This document shows positions 43,524-51,402 of a stretch of 51,408 bases of DNA, in pieces. The position numbers and the translations under genes were made by a program. Origin of the DNA: Megasphaera hominis (GTDB taxonomy: Bacteria; Bacillota; Negativicutes; Veillonellales; Megasphaeraceae); contig NZ_JACOGK010000022.1 of NCBI RefSeq assembly GCF_014269395.1, positions 1 to 51,408 of the forward strand, in the 5' to 3' direction. Position 1 is the stretch's first letter; every line of letters begins with the position of its first letter. Under the pieces are notes generated by a model that ran no database searches, was not told the DNA's origin, and saw only the letters and a list, made by a program, of their open reading frames with translations.

Positions 43524-43557
43524 GACGGGGATTCCAAAAGAAAAGGAGCCTTATACT

Positions 43558-44550
43558 ATGGATATTGAAACGTTAACCGCTTGGACTACCCGTGTCTTAG
43601 AAGGCGGTGCACTGACGCACGCAGAAGCCGAAACGCTCATTACCGTATCGGACGCTGACACGCCTTTATTACTGGCCTTAGCCGACCGGATCCGCCAAAA
43701 GTTCCGTTCCCATGCTGTCGATTGCTGTGCTATCATCAATGGCCGTTCGGGAAAATGTCCGGAAAACTGCCGCTTTTGTGCCCAGTCGGCCCATTACCAG
43801 ACAGGCGTAGCAGAATACCCCTTGCTGGCAGAAGAAGAAATCATAGGGGCAGCCAAAAAAGCCCGGGCCGCCGGGGCCGCTCGCTTTTCTATCGTAACCA
43901 GCGGCCGTTCCGTACTGCCCGGACCGGAATTTGATCAAATTATCCATACCTTAACGCGCATCAAAAAGGAAGTGCAAATCGAAACGTGCTGTTCCCTGGG
44001 CCTGATCAATCTGGATCAGGCGAAAGCCTTGAAGAAAATTGGCATTTCCCGTTACCACGCAAATATCGAAACAGCCCCTTCGTATTTCCCCTCCATCTGT
44101 TCGACCCATACCTTCACGGACAAGGTAAAGGTCATCCGCACAGCCCAGGAAGCGGGCCTGCGCGTCTGCTCCGGCGGTATTTTCGGTTTGGGAGAAACAC
44201 CGCGTCAGCGCGTGGAAATGGCCTTCGCCCTGAAAGAGCTGGGCGTCGATTCCATTCCCTTAAACATTCTGAACCCCATTGCCGGTACGCCCTTTGCCCA
44301 TAACCGGAGCCTGACACCGTGGGAAATTTTGCGTACCTTTGCGGTCTTCCGCTTTATTCTGCCCCAGGCCCTGATCCGCACGGCCGGCGGCCGGGAAGTA
44401 AACCTGCGTTCCCTCCAGGCCCAGGCCCTGAGCGGCGGCTTGGACGGCCTCATGATCGGCGGCTATTTGACAACCGGCGGCAATGAAGTCCACGTCGATC
44501 AGCAAATGCTGGCCGATTTAAACCGTCCTGCTACCCGGCCTGAGCTGTAG
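43558..44550 (+). CDS. bioB: Biotin synthase
   Basis: A 330-aa radical SAM enzyme that inserts sulfur into dethiobiotin. The SAM cluster motif is GKCPENCRFCAQSAHY (CxxxCxxC), and the ICSTHTFTDKVKVIRTAQEAGLRVCSGGIFGLGE stretch (about 183-216) carries the other conserved Cys and the GlyGly region. The ATG at 43558 has an AAAAGGAG SD. No other biotin genes are adjacent, so the cell may take up dethiobiotin or encode bioA/D/F elsewhere. It converges with the hexokinase gene, only 2 nt between stop codons and no clear terminator. Confidence 0.94.
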   Translation: MDIETLTAWTTRVLEGGALTHAEAETLITVSDADTPLLLALADRIRQKFRSHAVDCCAIINGRSGKCPENCRFCAQSAHYQTGVAEYPLLAEEEIIGAAKKARAAGAARFSIVTSGRSVLPGPEFDQIIHTLTRIKKEVQIETCCSLGLINLDQAKALKKIGISRYHANIETAPSYFPSICSTHTFTDKVKVIRTAQEAGLRVCSGGIFGLGETPRQRVEMAFALKELGVDSIPLNILNPIAGTPFAHNRSLTPWEILRTFAVFRFILPQALIRTAGGREVNLRSLQAQALSGGLDGLMIGGYLTTGGNEVHVDQQMLADLNRPATRPEL

Positions 44551-44552
44551 CA

Positions 44553-45842
44553 TCAGTCTTTTCCGACTGCCAGGGCAGCCGCTGCGGCAGCGCCAACGGC
44601 AGGGCCGTCAAAGAGGATCAACGATTCCACAGGAATCCCTTCCTGCCGCGACCAGCCATCAAAAGCCGCACAGGCATACATGGCATCATCAAACATGAGC
44701 AGGCCGCCGCGGGTATGCTGCAGGACGCTGCCTTCTACAGTCACCGTCTGTGCAGGAATTTCCTTGCCCGGATAAATGTGCCGCACCATGCCGTAGGCTG
44801 CGGCACCGGACAATTCCGCCGTCCGGGCAAAAATAGCAGCAGCCAGGTTGCGCACCGGTTCAATTTCCGATAATTGAATAATCCGGTTCAAAAGACGGCT
44901 CAGCCTGATCTGTACCGTCGTCAGGCCCAGGTTATCCATGACCAGGATGTCCCCCATGTCCTTAGCCGTCAGCTTGGGAATCGTATCGGTCTGAAAATAG
45001 GTCATCAGGGCCTGGCGGTATATTTCACCAATATAGGCGCCACTGATCATTTTTTCCAGGCGGTGTACGCCCGGATGGAGGGATTGTGCATCTACCCGTT
45101 CGTCCCAAATGGTCTGTTTTACGCCGGAATAGTCGCCGGCTTCCAGATTGACGATCATCTGCCAGGCCGGTTCGTAATAGCACATATTAAAGCCCGTGCC
45201 ACAAATGACGCCGACGACAGAACAGCCAAACTGATAGGCCGCCGCCGCGAGGAGTGCCGTCGTATCGTTTACCAGGGCCACCGGTTCGATCCGGTCCAAG
45301 CCGCGCCGGACGAGGGCGTCACGCAGCATAGCGTTCACATAGTGACCTTCTGCGCCCTGGACGGCAATTTCCTTGGCCCAGCAGGAAAAGAGCGCATCGT
45401 GCAAATCCCGCTGCTGTACGCCAAAGGAAAAGGTATGGCCCAAATAGAAAGGGCGGTTGCCGCCGGCCGCTTCGCCCACACAGTCAGCAATAAAGTCAAA
45501 TAATTCTGCCGCCGTCGTTGCAGCTGTCGTATAATCATATTTTCCGGGCAGCCGCAAGGGCCGGGACACCTTCTTTTCTACAATATGACAGTGCCCTCCC
45601 AATAAGCGGATACGGGCGGCCCGCACATTGGTACCGCCAAAATCTACTGCAATGTACGTGCCCTTTTCCTGTCCCGTCGGCAAGGGTAAGTACGACCGCA
45701 ATGCAGAAAGGGAACTCGTTTCACCGCGCTGGGCAGCTTCGGCTTGCTGTCGGAATTGATTGGCAAACTGGTACAGCGTTACATCGTTGCAGAAGAAATG
45801 CTTCGCTATGTCCAGCCAGGTATATTTCGTGTTAGCTTGCAA
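44553..45842 (-). CDS. Eukaryotic-type hexokinase
   Basis: A 429-aa hexokinase of the eukaryotic (hexokinase_1/2) type rather than ROK or Glk. The phosphate-1 motif is AVDFGGTNVRAARIR (about 68-82), VNDTTALLAAAAY is the connect/adenosine region (about 193-205), GVICGTGFNMCYYE (about 212-225) is the GTG motif, and RLEKMISGAYIGEIYRQAL (about 254-272) is the sugar-binding Glu-Lys segment typical of yeast and mammalian enzymes. The start is TTG at 45842 behind an AGGAGAGAGG SD; a promoter (-10 at 45877-45882) rules out the longer frame. It phosphorylates glucose or other hexoses. Confidence 0.85.
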   Translation of the reverse strand: MQANTKYTWLDIAKHFFCNDVTLYQFANQFRQQAEAAQRGETSSLSALRSYLPLPTGQEKGTYIAVDFGGTNVRAARIRLLGGHCHIVEKKVSRPLRLPGKYDYTTAATTAAELFDFIADCVGEAAGGNRPFYLGHTFSFGVQQRDLHDALFSCWAKEIAVQGAEGHYVNAMLRDALVRRGLDRIEPVALVNDTTALLAAAAYQFGCSVVGVICGTGFNMCYYEPAWQMIVNLEAGDYSGVKQTIWDERVDAQSLHPGVHRLEKMISGAYIGEIYRQALMTYFQTDTIPKLTAKDMGDILVMDNLGLTTVQIRLSRLLNRIIQLSEIEPVRNLAAAIFARTAELSGAAAYGMVRHIYPGKEIPAQTVTVEGSVLQHTRGGLLMFDDAMYACAAFDGWSRQEGIPVESLILFDGPAVGAAAAAALAVGKD

Positions 45843-45876
45843 TGTACGTCCATCCTCTCTCCTATAAGTTATGACT

Positions 45877-45905
45877 ATTATACTACAAAACGGAGGGACC
45901 TCCAA
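45877..45905 (-). promoter_or_regulatory. Probable hexokinase promoter
   Basis: Minus-strand TATAAT (45877-45882) with TTGGAG 17 nt upstream (45900-45905). It places the transcript start near 45870, supporting the TTG start at 45842. Confidence 0.6.
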
Positions 45906-45962
45906 TAATGCAGCCTGGACAGAGGCACTTTTGCCAGGGCCCGCGGCAGCCCAAGAAAGGCA

Positions 45963-45990
45963 TTGACATTTTTTCAGCATACGCTATAAT
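45963..45990 (+). promoter_or_regulatory. Sigma-70 promoter of thiSGH
   Basis: TTGACA (45963-45968), 16-nt spacer, TATAAT (45985-45990). Confidence 0.82.
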
Positions 45991-46013
45991 TAGAGCCAGA
46001 GTGAGGCCGAATG

Positions 46014-46067
46014 AAGCCGCACGAAGGGGTACACCACCTTGGGTGTAGTTCTTCGTGCGGCTTTTTT
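46014..46067 (+). promoter_or_regulatory. Terminator hairpin in thiS leader (attenuator candidate)
   Basis: A 13-bp stem AAGCCGCACGAAG (46014-46026) / CTTCGTGCGGCTT (46051-46063), inner ACACC/GGTGT, then a run of six T. It begins about 20 nt after the predicted transcript start and about 60 nt before thiS, so the operon needs readthrough. I see none of the conserved TPP-riboswitch core (no CUGAGA, no ACCUGAU) in the leader. Confidence 0.75.
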
Positions 46068-46123
46068 GTTGTCATTGTTTTTCCTTATATGATAAAAGGG
46101 TATAGAGAAAGGAGGCAGCTTTC

Positions 46124-46318
46124 ATGGTAAAAATCAATGGTCTCGACGTCCCTGCCGACAACGTCTGCCTGCAAGACTATCTGACCGGCCAGGGCTTCCG
46201 TACAGACCGTATTGCCGTTGAGCTGAATGGCCGCATCGTTCCCCGTGCGACTTATTCGTCCGTGACGCTCACGCCGGGTGATACCGTTGAAATCGTCCAG
46301 TTCGTCGGTGGCGGCTGA
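46124..46318 (+). CDS. thiS: Sulfur carrier protein ThiS
   Basis: A 64-aa ubiquitin-like sulfur carrier ending in VQFVGGG, the Gly-Gly tail that is adenylated and thiocarboxylated and donates sulfur for the thiazole ring. An AAAGGAGGC SD precedes the ATG. It is the first gene of thiSGH. The adenylating partner ThiF is not encoded here. Confidence 0.93.
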   Translation: MVKINGLDVPADNVCLQDYLTGQGFRTDRIAVELNGRIVPRATYSSVTLTPGDTVEIVQFVGGG

Positions 46319-46375
46319 TACAGCCCTGTGTTCCCATGCACATGCATTCATGACTTTTTACAAGGAGTGATTCCC

Positions 46376-47146
46376 ATGGCAACTGATGACAAATTAATTC
46401 TGGGCGGGCACGAATTTACGTCCCGCTTCATTCTTGGTTCCGGTAAGTATTCTGTCGATTTGATCCGCGCCGCCGTTGAGCAGGCTGGTGCCCAGATCGT
46501 CACCATGGCCCTGCGCCGTGTCGAAGCCGGCCAGAAAGATAATATCCTCGACTTTATTCCCAAAGGCGTTACGCTCCTGCCTAACACGTCAGGCGCCCGT
46601 AATGCCGACGAAGCCGTCCGCATTGCCCGCCTGTCCCGGGAAGTCGGCTGCGGTGATTTCGTAAAGATCGAAATCATGCGCGATTCGAAATACCTCCTGC
46701 CGGATAATGCAGAAACCATTAAGGCCACAGAAGTCCTCGCCAAGGAAGGCTTCATCGTCCTGCCTTACATGTACCCCGATCTCTACGCTGCCCGTGACCT
46801 GGCGAATGCCGGTGCCGCAGCGATCATGCCCCTGGCTGCGCCCATTGGCACGAACAAGGGCCTCAGCACCCGTGATTTCATCCAAATCCTGATCGATGAA
46901 ATCGACCTGCCCATCATCGTCGACGCCGGCATCGGCCGTCCGTCCCAGGCCTGCGAAGCCATGGAAATGGGTGCCGCTGCCATTATGGCCAATACGGCTA
47001 TTGCTACGGCAGGTGACCTGCCGCTCATGGCCGCAGCGTTCCGCAAGGCCATCGAAGCCGGCCGTGCCGCTTACCTGTCCGGCCTGGGCAGTGTCCGTGA
47101 AACTGCCGCTGCTTCTGATCCGCTGACCGGTTTTTTAGGCGACTAA
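46376..47146 (+). CDS. thiG: Thiazole synthase
   Basis: A 256-aa TIM-barrel enzyme that condenses deoxyxylulose 5-phosphate, dehydroglycine and ThiS-thiocarboxylate into the thiazole phosphate. The Schiff-base Lys is Lys97 in GDFVKIEIM; phosphate-binding glycines lie in [24 protein letters not shown] and [13 protein letters not shown] (about 160-220). The ATG at 46376 has an AAGGAGTGA SD; the in-frame upstream extension lacks one. It is followed by thiH after 14 nt. Confidence 0.95.
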   Translation: MATDDKLILGGHEFTSRFILGSGKYSVDLIRAAVEQAGAQIVTMALRRVEAGQKDNILDFIPKGVTLLPNTSGARNADEAVRIARLSREVGCGDFVKIEIMRDSKYLLPDNAETIKATEVLAKEGFIVLPYMYPDLYAARDLANAGAAAIMPLAAPIGTNKGLSTRDFIQILIDEIDLPIIVDAGIGRPSQACEAMEMGAAAIMANTAIATAGDLPLMAAAFRKAIEAGRAAYLSGLGSVRETAAASDPLTGFLGD

Positions 47147-47160
47147 GGGGGCAATAGACA

Positions 47161-48324
47161 ATGGCTGAACAACGTATAGACCACATGACATATCTCCCGG
47201 GCATGGAAGTCCTTGATTCGGACATGCTCGACCAGGTACTCACATACCATGATGCCTTCCGCAATGATGATTTCACGGTCCGCGACGTACGCCGGGCCCT
47301 GGCAAAGCCCCATTTGGAACCGCGCGATTTCATGGCCCTCCTTTCGACGGCAGCTGCGCCGCTTTTGCCGGAAATTGCCGAAAAAGCCCACGCCGTCACA
47401 CGGCGGCATTTCGGTACCAACATTTCGATCTTCACACCGATCTACTTTGCCAATTATTGCGACAACTACTGCATCTACTGCGGCTTCAATTCCCACAATG
47501 CCATCAAGCGGGCCCGCCTGAGCGACGAAGAGCTGCATCAGGAATGCCAGAACATTGCCAATACGGGCATTGAAGAAGTCCTCATGCTGACCGGCGAAAG
47601 CCCCAAGATGAGCGACATCAAGTACATTGGCAACGCCGTTAAAATCGCCTGCCAGTACTTCCGCAATGTAGGCATGGAAATCTATCCCGTCAATTCTGAC
47701 GACTATACGTATCTGCACGAATGTGGTGCCGACTACGTCACGGTCTTCCAGGAAACGTACAACTCCGATAAATATGAAACGCTGCATCTGGCCGGCCATA
47801 AACGGATTTTCCCGTACCGCTTCTATGCGCAGGAACGGGCCATCCTGGGCGGCATGCGTGGTGTCGGCTTTGCTGCCCTCTTAGGCCTCGACGATTATCA
47901 AAAAGACGCCGTCGCCACAGGCATGCACGCCTGGCTCTTGCAGCGGAAATATCCTCATGCAGAAATTTCCCTTTCCTGTCCACGCCTGTGCCCGATCATC
48001 AACAACGATAAGATTAACCCCAAGGATGTAGATGAACGGAAACTGACACAGATTATCTGCGCCTACCGCCTCTTCATGCCCTTTGCGACCATCGTCGTTT
48101 CGAGCCGTGAAAGTGCGGCCTTCCGCAACAACATCATCAAAATTGCGGCGACGAAGGTTTCTGCCGGCGTCTGCGTCGGTATCGGCGGCCACCTCCATCA
48201 GGATGGCTCTGAAAAAGGCGATGAACAGTTTGAAATCACAGACAGCAGATCCTTTGATGAAATATACAGCGCCATCAAGAGCGCCGGTCTGCAGCCTGTT
48301 ACGAGCGAGTATATTTACGTTTGA
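47161..48324 (+). CDS. thiH: Dehydroglycine synthase / tyrosine lyase
   Basis: A 387-aa radical SAM enzyme that cleaves tyrosine to dehydroglycine and p-cresol, the anaerobic route to the thiazole precursor (aerobes use ThiO). The SAM cluster is Cys100/104/107 in YCDNYCIYC; the VLMLTGESPKMSDIKY and VFQETYNSDKYETLH segments are conserved in ThiH. It has the usual length and belongs to the thiSGH operon. Presence of ThiH rather than ThiO fits a strict anaerobe. Confidence 0.95.
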   Translation: MAEQRIDHMTYLPGMEVLDSDMLDQVLTYHDAFRNDDFTVRDVRRALAKPHLEPRDFMALLSTAAAPLLPEIAEKAHAVTRRHFGTNISIFTPIYFANYCDNYCIYCGFNSHNAIKRARLSDEELHQECQNIANTGIEEVLMLTGESPKMSDIKYIGNAVKIACQYFRNVGMEIYPVNSDDYTYLHECGADYVTVFQETYNSDKYETLHLAGHKRIFPYRFYAQERAILGGMRGVGFAALLGLDDYQKDAVATGMHAWLLQRKYPHAEISLSCPRLCPIINNDKINPKDVDERKLTQIICAYRLFMPFATIVVSSRESAAFRNNIIKIAATKVSAGVCVGIGGHLHQDGSEKGDEQFEITDSRSFDEIYSAIKSAGLQPVTSEYIYV

Positions 48325-48351
48325 CCGCCCGTATTTCCCTTTTGCCAGCAG

Positions 48352-48461
48352 GCGCCGGTTTATCCGGCCGGCGCTTTGCCTTTTAAACATATCCAGTGTC
48401 CGGCCGGACCTATCCACCTGGCCGGACGGAAACGAGCTGTGCTGTCAAGCACAGCTCGTTT
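48352..48461 (+). terminator. Cluster of three hairpins after thiH
   Basis: Three consecutive stems: GCGCCGG/CCGGCGC (48352-48374), GTCCGGCC/GGCCGGAC (48398-48427), and the 13-bp AAACGAGCTGTGC/GCACAGCTCGTTT (48430-48461). The last and first can end thiSGH transcription. Between 48462 and the tenI promoter at 48620 only AT-rich DNA without a gene is seen. Confidence 0.7.
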
Positions 48462-48619
48462 CATATATAGAGAGATATAGAGAATAAAAGCACCCATTGT
48501 CCCCTCCCAGGCGCCGGCAGGTTCTCTTACCTATGACTTTTTATCATTGCAATATAGCTATTTTATATAATAAACCCCGTTTTTTTATGCCTAAATCTTA
48601 TTGTTTACCCTATATTTCA

Positions 48620-48648
48620 TTGAACCTCCCGGTAAATAACGGTATAAT
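48620..48648 (+). promoter_or_regulatory. Sigma-70 promoter of tenI
   Basis: TTGAAC (48620-48625), 17-nt spacer, TATAAT (48643-48648). Confidence 0.75.
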
Positions 48649-48699
48649 ATGAGTATTAGTAACAGCTTGTATTGTTCCGAAAGACAAAGGTGATATATC

Positions 48700-49320
48700 G
48701 TGAAATTAATTGCTATAACAGATCGTACACTGTCTAGCCAAAACTATTGGGATCACATGGAACAAATTGCCGCCACCAACGTGGATGGCATTATTTTACG
48801 CGAGAAAACATTAAGCGAAGAAGACTACACCTCTTATGCCAAGAAAATGCAGCGCTTGTGCAACTGTCATCAAAAATTCTGCATTCTCAGCCATTTCGGC
48901 CGCATAGGCATCAAACTGCATATTCCCCGCTTTCAATGTTCTATTTCGTATTTTCAATCCCATACGTCCTTAAGCTACTATATGACCAGCCTGGGCGTAT
49001 CGGTCCACACGGCTGAAGAAGCCCGCCAGGCAGAAGATCTGGGGGCAACGTACATCATCGCCAGTCACGTCCTGCCGACGCCCTGTAAGCCGGACCTGCC
49101 GCCCATTGGTCTGGATACACTGCGGGATATTTGTAGCGCCGTGCGCATTCCCGTCTATGCCATGGGTGGCATTACGCCGGAAACGCTGCCCCAATTGCAG
49201 GGTATCCCCATTGCCGGCGTCTGTGTCATGACCGGTATTATGACCTGCGAAGACGTGCCCGCCTACGTGCGGCAGCTGCGTCAGGCCATGGAAAAAACAA
49301 AGGAGGCCGTCCGCTCATGA
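48700..49320 (+). CDS. tenI: Thiazole tautomerase-like protein TenI
   Basis: A 206-aa TenI/ThiE-family barrel starting with GTG. His123 in ASHVLPTPCKPDLPPIG aligns with the GHVF.T.CK pattern that holds catalytic His122 of B. subtilis TenI, which aromatises the thiazole made by ThiG. The ILREK at about 32-36 and YAMGGIT near 154-160 are shared with ThiE. I favour TenI over thiamin-phosphate synthase because of the His and the CK-containing loop. It has its own promoter and overlaps the next gene by 4 nt. A DedA- or ThiE-type mixed function is not excluded. Confidence 0.78.
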   Translation: MKLIAITDRTLSSQNYWDHMEQIAATNVDGIILREKTLSEEDYTSYAKKMQRLCNCHQKFCILSHFGRIGIKLHIPRFQCSISYFQSHTSLSYYMTSLGVSVHTAEEARQAEDLGATYIIASHVLPTPCKPDLPPIGLDTLRDICSAVRIPVYAMGGITPETLPQLQGIPIAGVCVMTGIMTCEDVPAYVRQLRQAMEKTKEAVRS

Positions 49321-49838
49321 ACCAGGTATACATTATCGTCGACATGCAAAATGATTTCATCGATGGCGCCTTGGGTACAGCCGAAGCGCCGGCTATTATT
49401 CCCAGAATAGAAGCGCTCCTCCAGGCTGCCAAAAAGGATGAAAGCAATACTACGGATTTCATCTTTACACAGGATACGCATACGGAAGACTATTTGGATA
49501 CACAGGAAGGGCGCAAGCTGCCTATTCCCCACTGTATCCGCGACACCAAGGGCTGGCAGATCTGTAAGGCCCTCCTGCCGTATTCCCTCTTTGCCACGGT
49601 CCTCGAAAAGCCGGCCTTTGCCAGCACGGACCTCGTAGAAGAAACGGCACCGTACGACCGCATTGTCCTCATGGGCTTATGCACGGACATTTGTGTCATT
49701 GCCAACGCCCTGCTGCTGAAGGCCTATTTCCCGGAAAAGGAAATTGCCGTCGTCCGGGACTGTTGTGCCGGTGCCACCGTGGCAGGCCATGAAGAAGCCC
49801 TGCGGGCCATGGAACGGTGTCAGATCGATATCATCTGA
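49317..49838 (+). CDS. Isochorismatase-family cysteine hydrolase
   Basis: A 173-aa cysteine hydrolase of the isochorismatase/nicotinamidase fold. The catalytic triad is Asp9 (VDMQNDF), Lys98 (VLEKPAF) and Cys126 (GLCTDICV). An Asp-Thr-His metal-ligand-like motif (DTHTEDY, about 53-59) suggests nicotinamidase-like metal binding. It probably hydrolyses an amide such as nicotinamide, but other amides are possible. The start overlaps the tenI stop (ATGA) with an AAAGGAGG SD, so the two are coupled. Confidence 0.85.
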   Translation: MNQVYIIVDMQNDFIDGALGTAEAPAIIPRIEALLQAAKKDESNTTDFIFTQDTHTEDYLDTQEGRKLPIPHCIRDTKGWQICKALLPYSLFATVLEKPAFASTDLVEETAPYDRIVLMGLCTDICVIANALLLKAYFPEKEIAVVRDCCAGATVAGHEEALRAMERCQIDII

Positions 49839-49849
49839 GCGGAATTAAT

Positions 49850-49878
49850 TTGACATATGTCAGCATGGTAAGTATAAT
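49850..49878 (+). promoter_or_regulatory. Sigma-70 promoter of DUF134-mrp
   Basis: TTGACA (49850-49855), 17-nt spacer, TATAAT (49873-49878), a perfect consensus just after the hydrolase stop. Confidence 0.85.
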
Positions 49879-49932
49879 GAGTAAGGATAGGTATCTGTCT
49901 GTCCTGTCACCACGGTAAAAGGAGGAGTTCTT

Positions 49933-50328
49933 ATGCCGCGTCCTCAACGTTGCCGCCTTGTTTGTTCCCTGCCCCGTCAGGAAGCCTTCGTGCCGGATGG
50001 TCCCGATTCTTGTACGGACACCGTAATCATGACGGTCGATGAATACGAGGTCATCCGCCTTATGGATCTGATTGGCCTGACCCAGGAACAGGCAGCCGCA
50101 CAGATGAACGTCGGCCGCACGACCGTGACGGGCATCTATGAATCGGCCCGCCACAAAGTAGCGGAAGCGCTGGTCTACGGCAAACGCCTGCTGATCCAAG
50201 GTGGTAAGATTAAGATATGCGAACGCGCCGGCACGTGCCACCATCCCTGTTGCCGCGCGCAAGATCAGAAAGAAGGGGAAGGGAGCGATCCTTTGTCCCC
50301 GCAAAAGGAGCATGATATAAATGAGTGA
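49933..50328 (+). CDS. DUF134 family DNA-binding protein
   Basis: A 131-aa predicted DNA-binding protein of the DUF134 family. It begins MPRPQRCRLVCSLP and has a sigma-like helix-turn-helix (YEVIRLMDLIGLTQEQAAAQMNVGRTTVTGIYESAR, about 37-72). The Cys residues at the N-terminus (7, 11) and near the end (CERAGTCHHPCC) may bind metal. DUF134 genes are often next to Mrp/NBP35-type ATPases, as here (8-nt overlap), suggesting a metal- or Fe-S-responsive regulator. The target is unknown. Confidence 0.85.
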   Translation: MPRPQRCRLVCSLPRQEAFVPDGPDSCTDTVIMTVDEYEVIRLMDLIGLTQEQAAAQMNVGRTTVTGIYESARHKVAEALVYGKRLLIQGGKIKICERAGTCHHPCCRAQDQKEGEGSDPLSPQKEHDINE

Positions 50329-51157
50329 AAGCTGCAATCACGACTGTTCCAGCTGCGGCAGCAGCTGCAGCAGCCGGACGCAACCGCAGAGCCTTCTGGC
50401 TCAGCCCCATGAAGGAACACACGTCAAACACGTCATTGCTGTCGTCAGCGGCAAGGGCGGTGTCGGCAAATCGCTGGTCACCTCCCTGATGGCTGTCCAA
50501 ATGCGGCGCCACGGCTTTAAAACGGCCATTTTAGACGCCGATATTACAGGCCCGTCCATTCCGAAATCCTTCGGCATCACCGGCCGGGCAACAGGCGACG
50601 AAACAGGGATTTTCCCGGTCGTCACCAAGACCGGCATTGAAGTGATGTCCATGAACGTTCTCCTGGAAGACGCCGCTTCGCCTGTCGTCTGGCGCGGACC
50701 GGTTATCTCCGGTGCGGTCAAACAGTTCTGGACGGATGTTATGTGGGGCGATATAGACTACATGTTTGTCGATATGCCTCCGGGAACCGGCGACGTACCC
50801 CTCACGGTCTTCCAGAGCCTGCCTGTCGACGGCATTCTCGTCGTCACATCGCCGCAGGAACTGGTTTCCATGATCGTCGAAAAGGCCCTCAAGATGTCGG
50901 AAATGATGAACGTTCCCGTTCTCGGCCTGATTGAAAATATGAGCTATTTCGAATGCCCGAACTGCCACGAACGCGTAGAAATCTACGGTCCAAGCCGGGT
51001 TGACGAATCGGCACAGAAATACGGCATCAGCCATACGGCTAAGCTGCCTATCGATCCGTCCTTTGCAGCACACTGCGATAAAGGCGATATCGAAGGCTAT
51101 CCGGCCGATTACCTGGCTGACACGGCCAAATTCCTGGAAGGCGTATTAGGTAAATAA
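50321..51157 (+). CDS. mrp: Mrp/NBP35-type Fe-S scaffold ATPase
   Basis: A 278-aa P-loop ATPase (ParA/MRP family) that carries and delivers Fe-S clusters. The deviant Walker A GKGGVGKS lies at 44-51; the N-terminal CxxxCxxC-like cluster (Cys5, 9, 12, 16) and the C-terminal CPNC motif (about 213-216) are cluster ligands. MPPGTGD (about 152-158) is Walker B. An AAAGGAG SD lies within the end of the DUF134 gene. Such a carrier serves the many Fe-S enzymes of an anaerobe. A terminator follows. Confidence 0.94.
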   Translation: MSESCNHDCSSCGSSCSSRTQPQSLLAQPHEGTHVKHVIAVVSGKGGVGKSLVTSLMAVQMRRHGFKTAILDADITGPSIPKSFGITGRATGDETGIFPVVTKTGIEVMSMNVLLEDAASPVVWRGPVISGAVKQFWTDVMWGDIDYMFVDMPPGTGDVPLTVFQSLPVDGILVVTSPQELVSMIVEKALKMSEMMNVPVLGLIENMSYFECPNCHERVEIYGPSRVDESAQKYGISHTAKLPIDPSFAAHCDKGDIEGYPADYLADTAKFLEGVLGK

Positions 51158-51193
51158 TACGTTTGCCGGCACCTGTACAACACATAAAAAACG

Positions 51194-51238
51194 GGAGTGT
51201 GACAAAATGCGAAAGCATTTTGTCCACTTCCTTTTTTT
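51194..51238 (+). terminator. Terminator of mrp
   Basis: GACAAAATGC / GCATTTTGTC with a GAAA tetraloop, extended by GGAGTG/CACTTCC, then a T-run. Confidence 0.9.
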
Positions 51239-51321
51239 CATGCTCTTTTTCCTTTTTTAGAGAATGACCTTTGAAAAATGGGCGCAAAGCCCCTTTCCCC
51301 ATAAAGCAGTATTTTTACAGT

Positions 51322-51402
51322 TTATGCGGATTTCTGCAAGCGTAGTTTTTTATTGTGATATTTATAGAGGTTATGTCCGATGGAAACCAGGAAAATCTCT
51401 AA
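51322..51402 (-). pseudogene. Possible C-terminal remnant of an IS transposase
   Basis: The minus-strand reading ends EIFLVSIGHNLYKYHNKK... before a stop at 51322. The HNLYKYHNKK pattern recalls the C-termini of IS1182-type transposases. A TGA lies in frame directly before it (51403-51405), so if it is a transposase it is interrupted or fragmentary. The window ends here, so this is weak evidence. Confidence 0.3.

Noticed and set aside
45963..46123. TPP riboswitch upstream of thiS
   Set aside because: The conserved aptamer strings are absent, and only about 20 nt precede the terminator hairpin.
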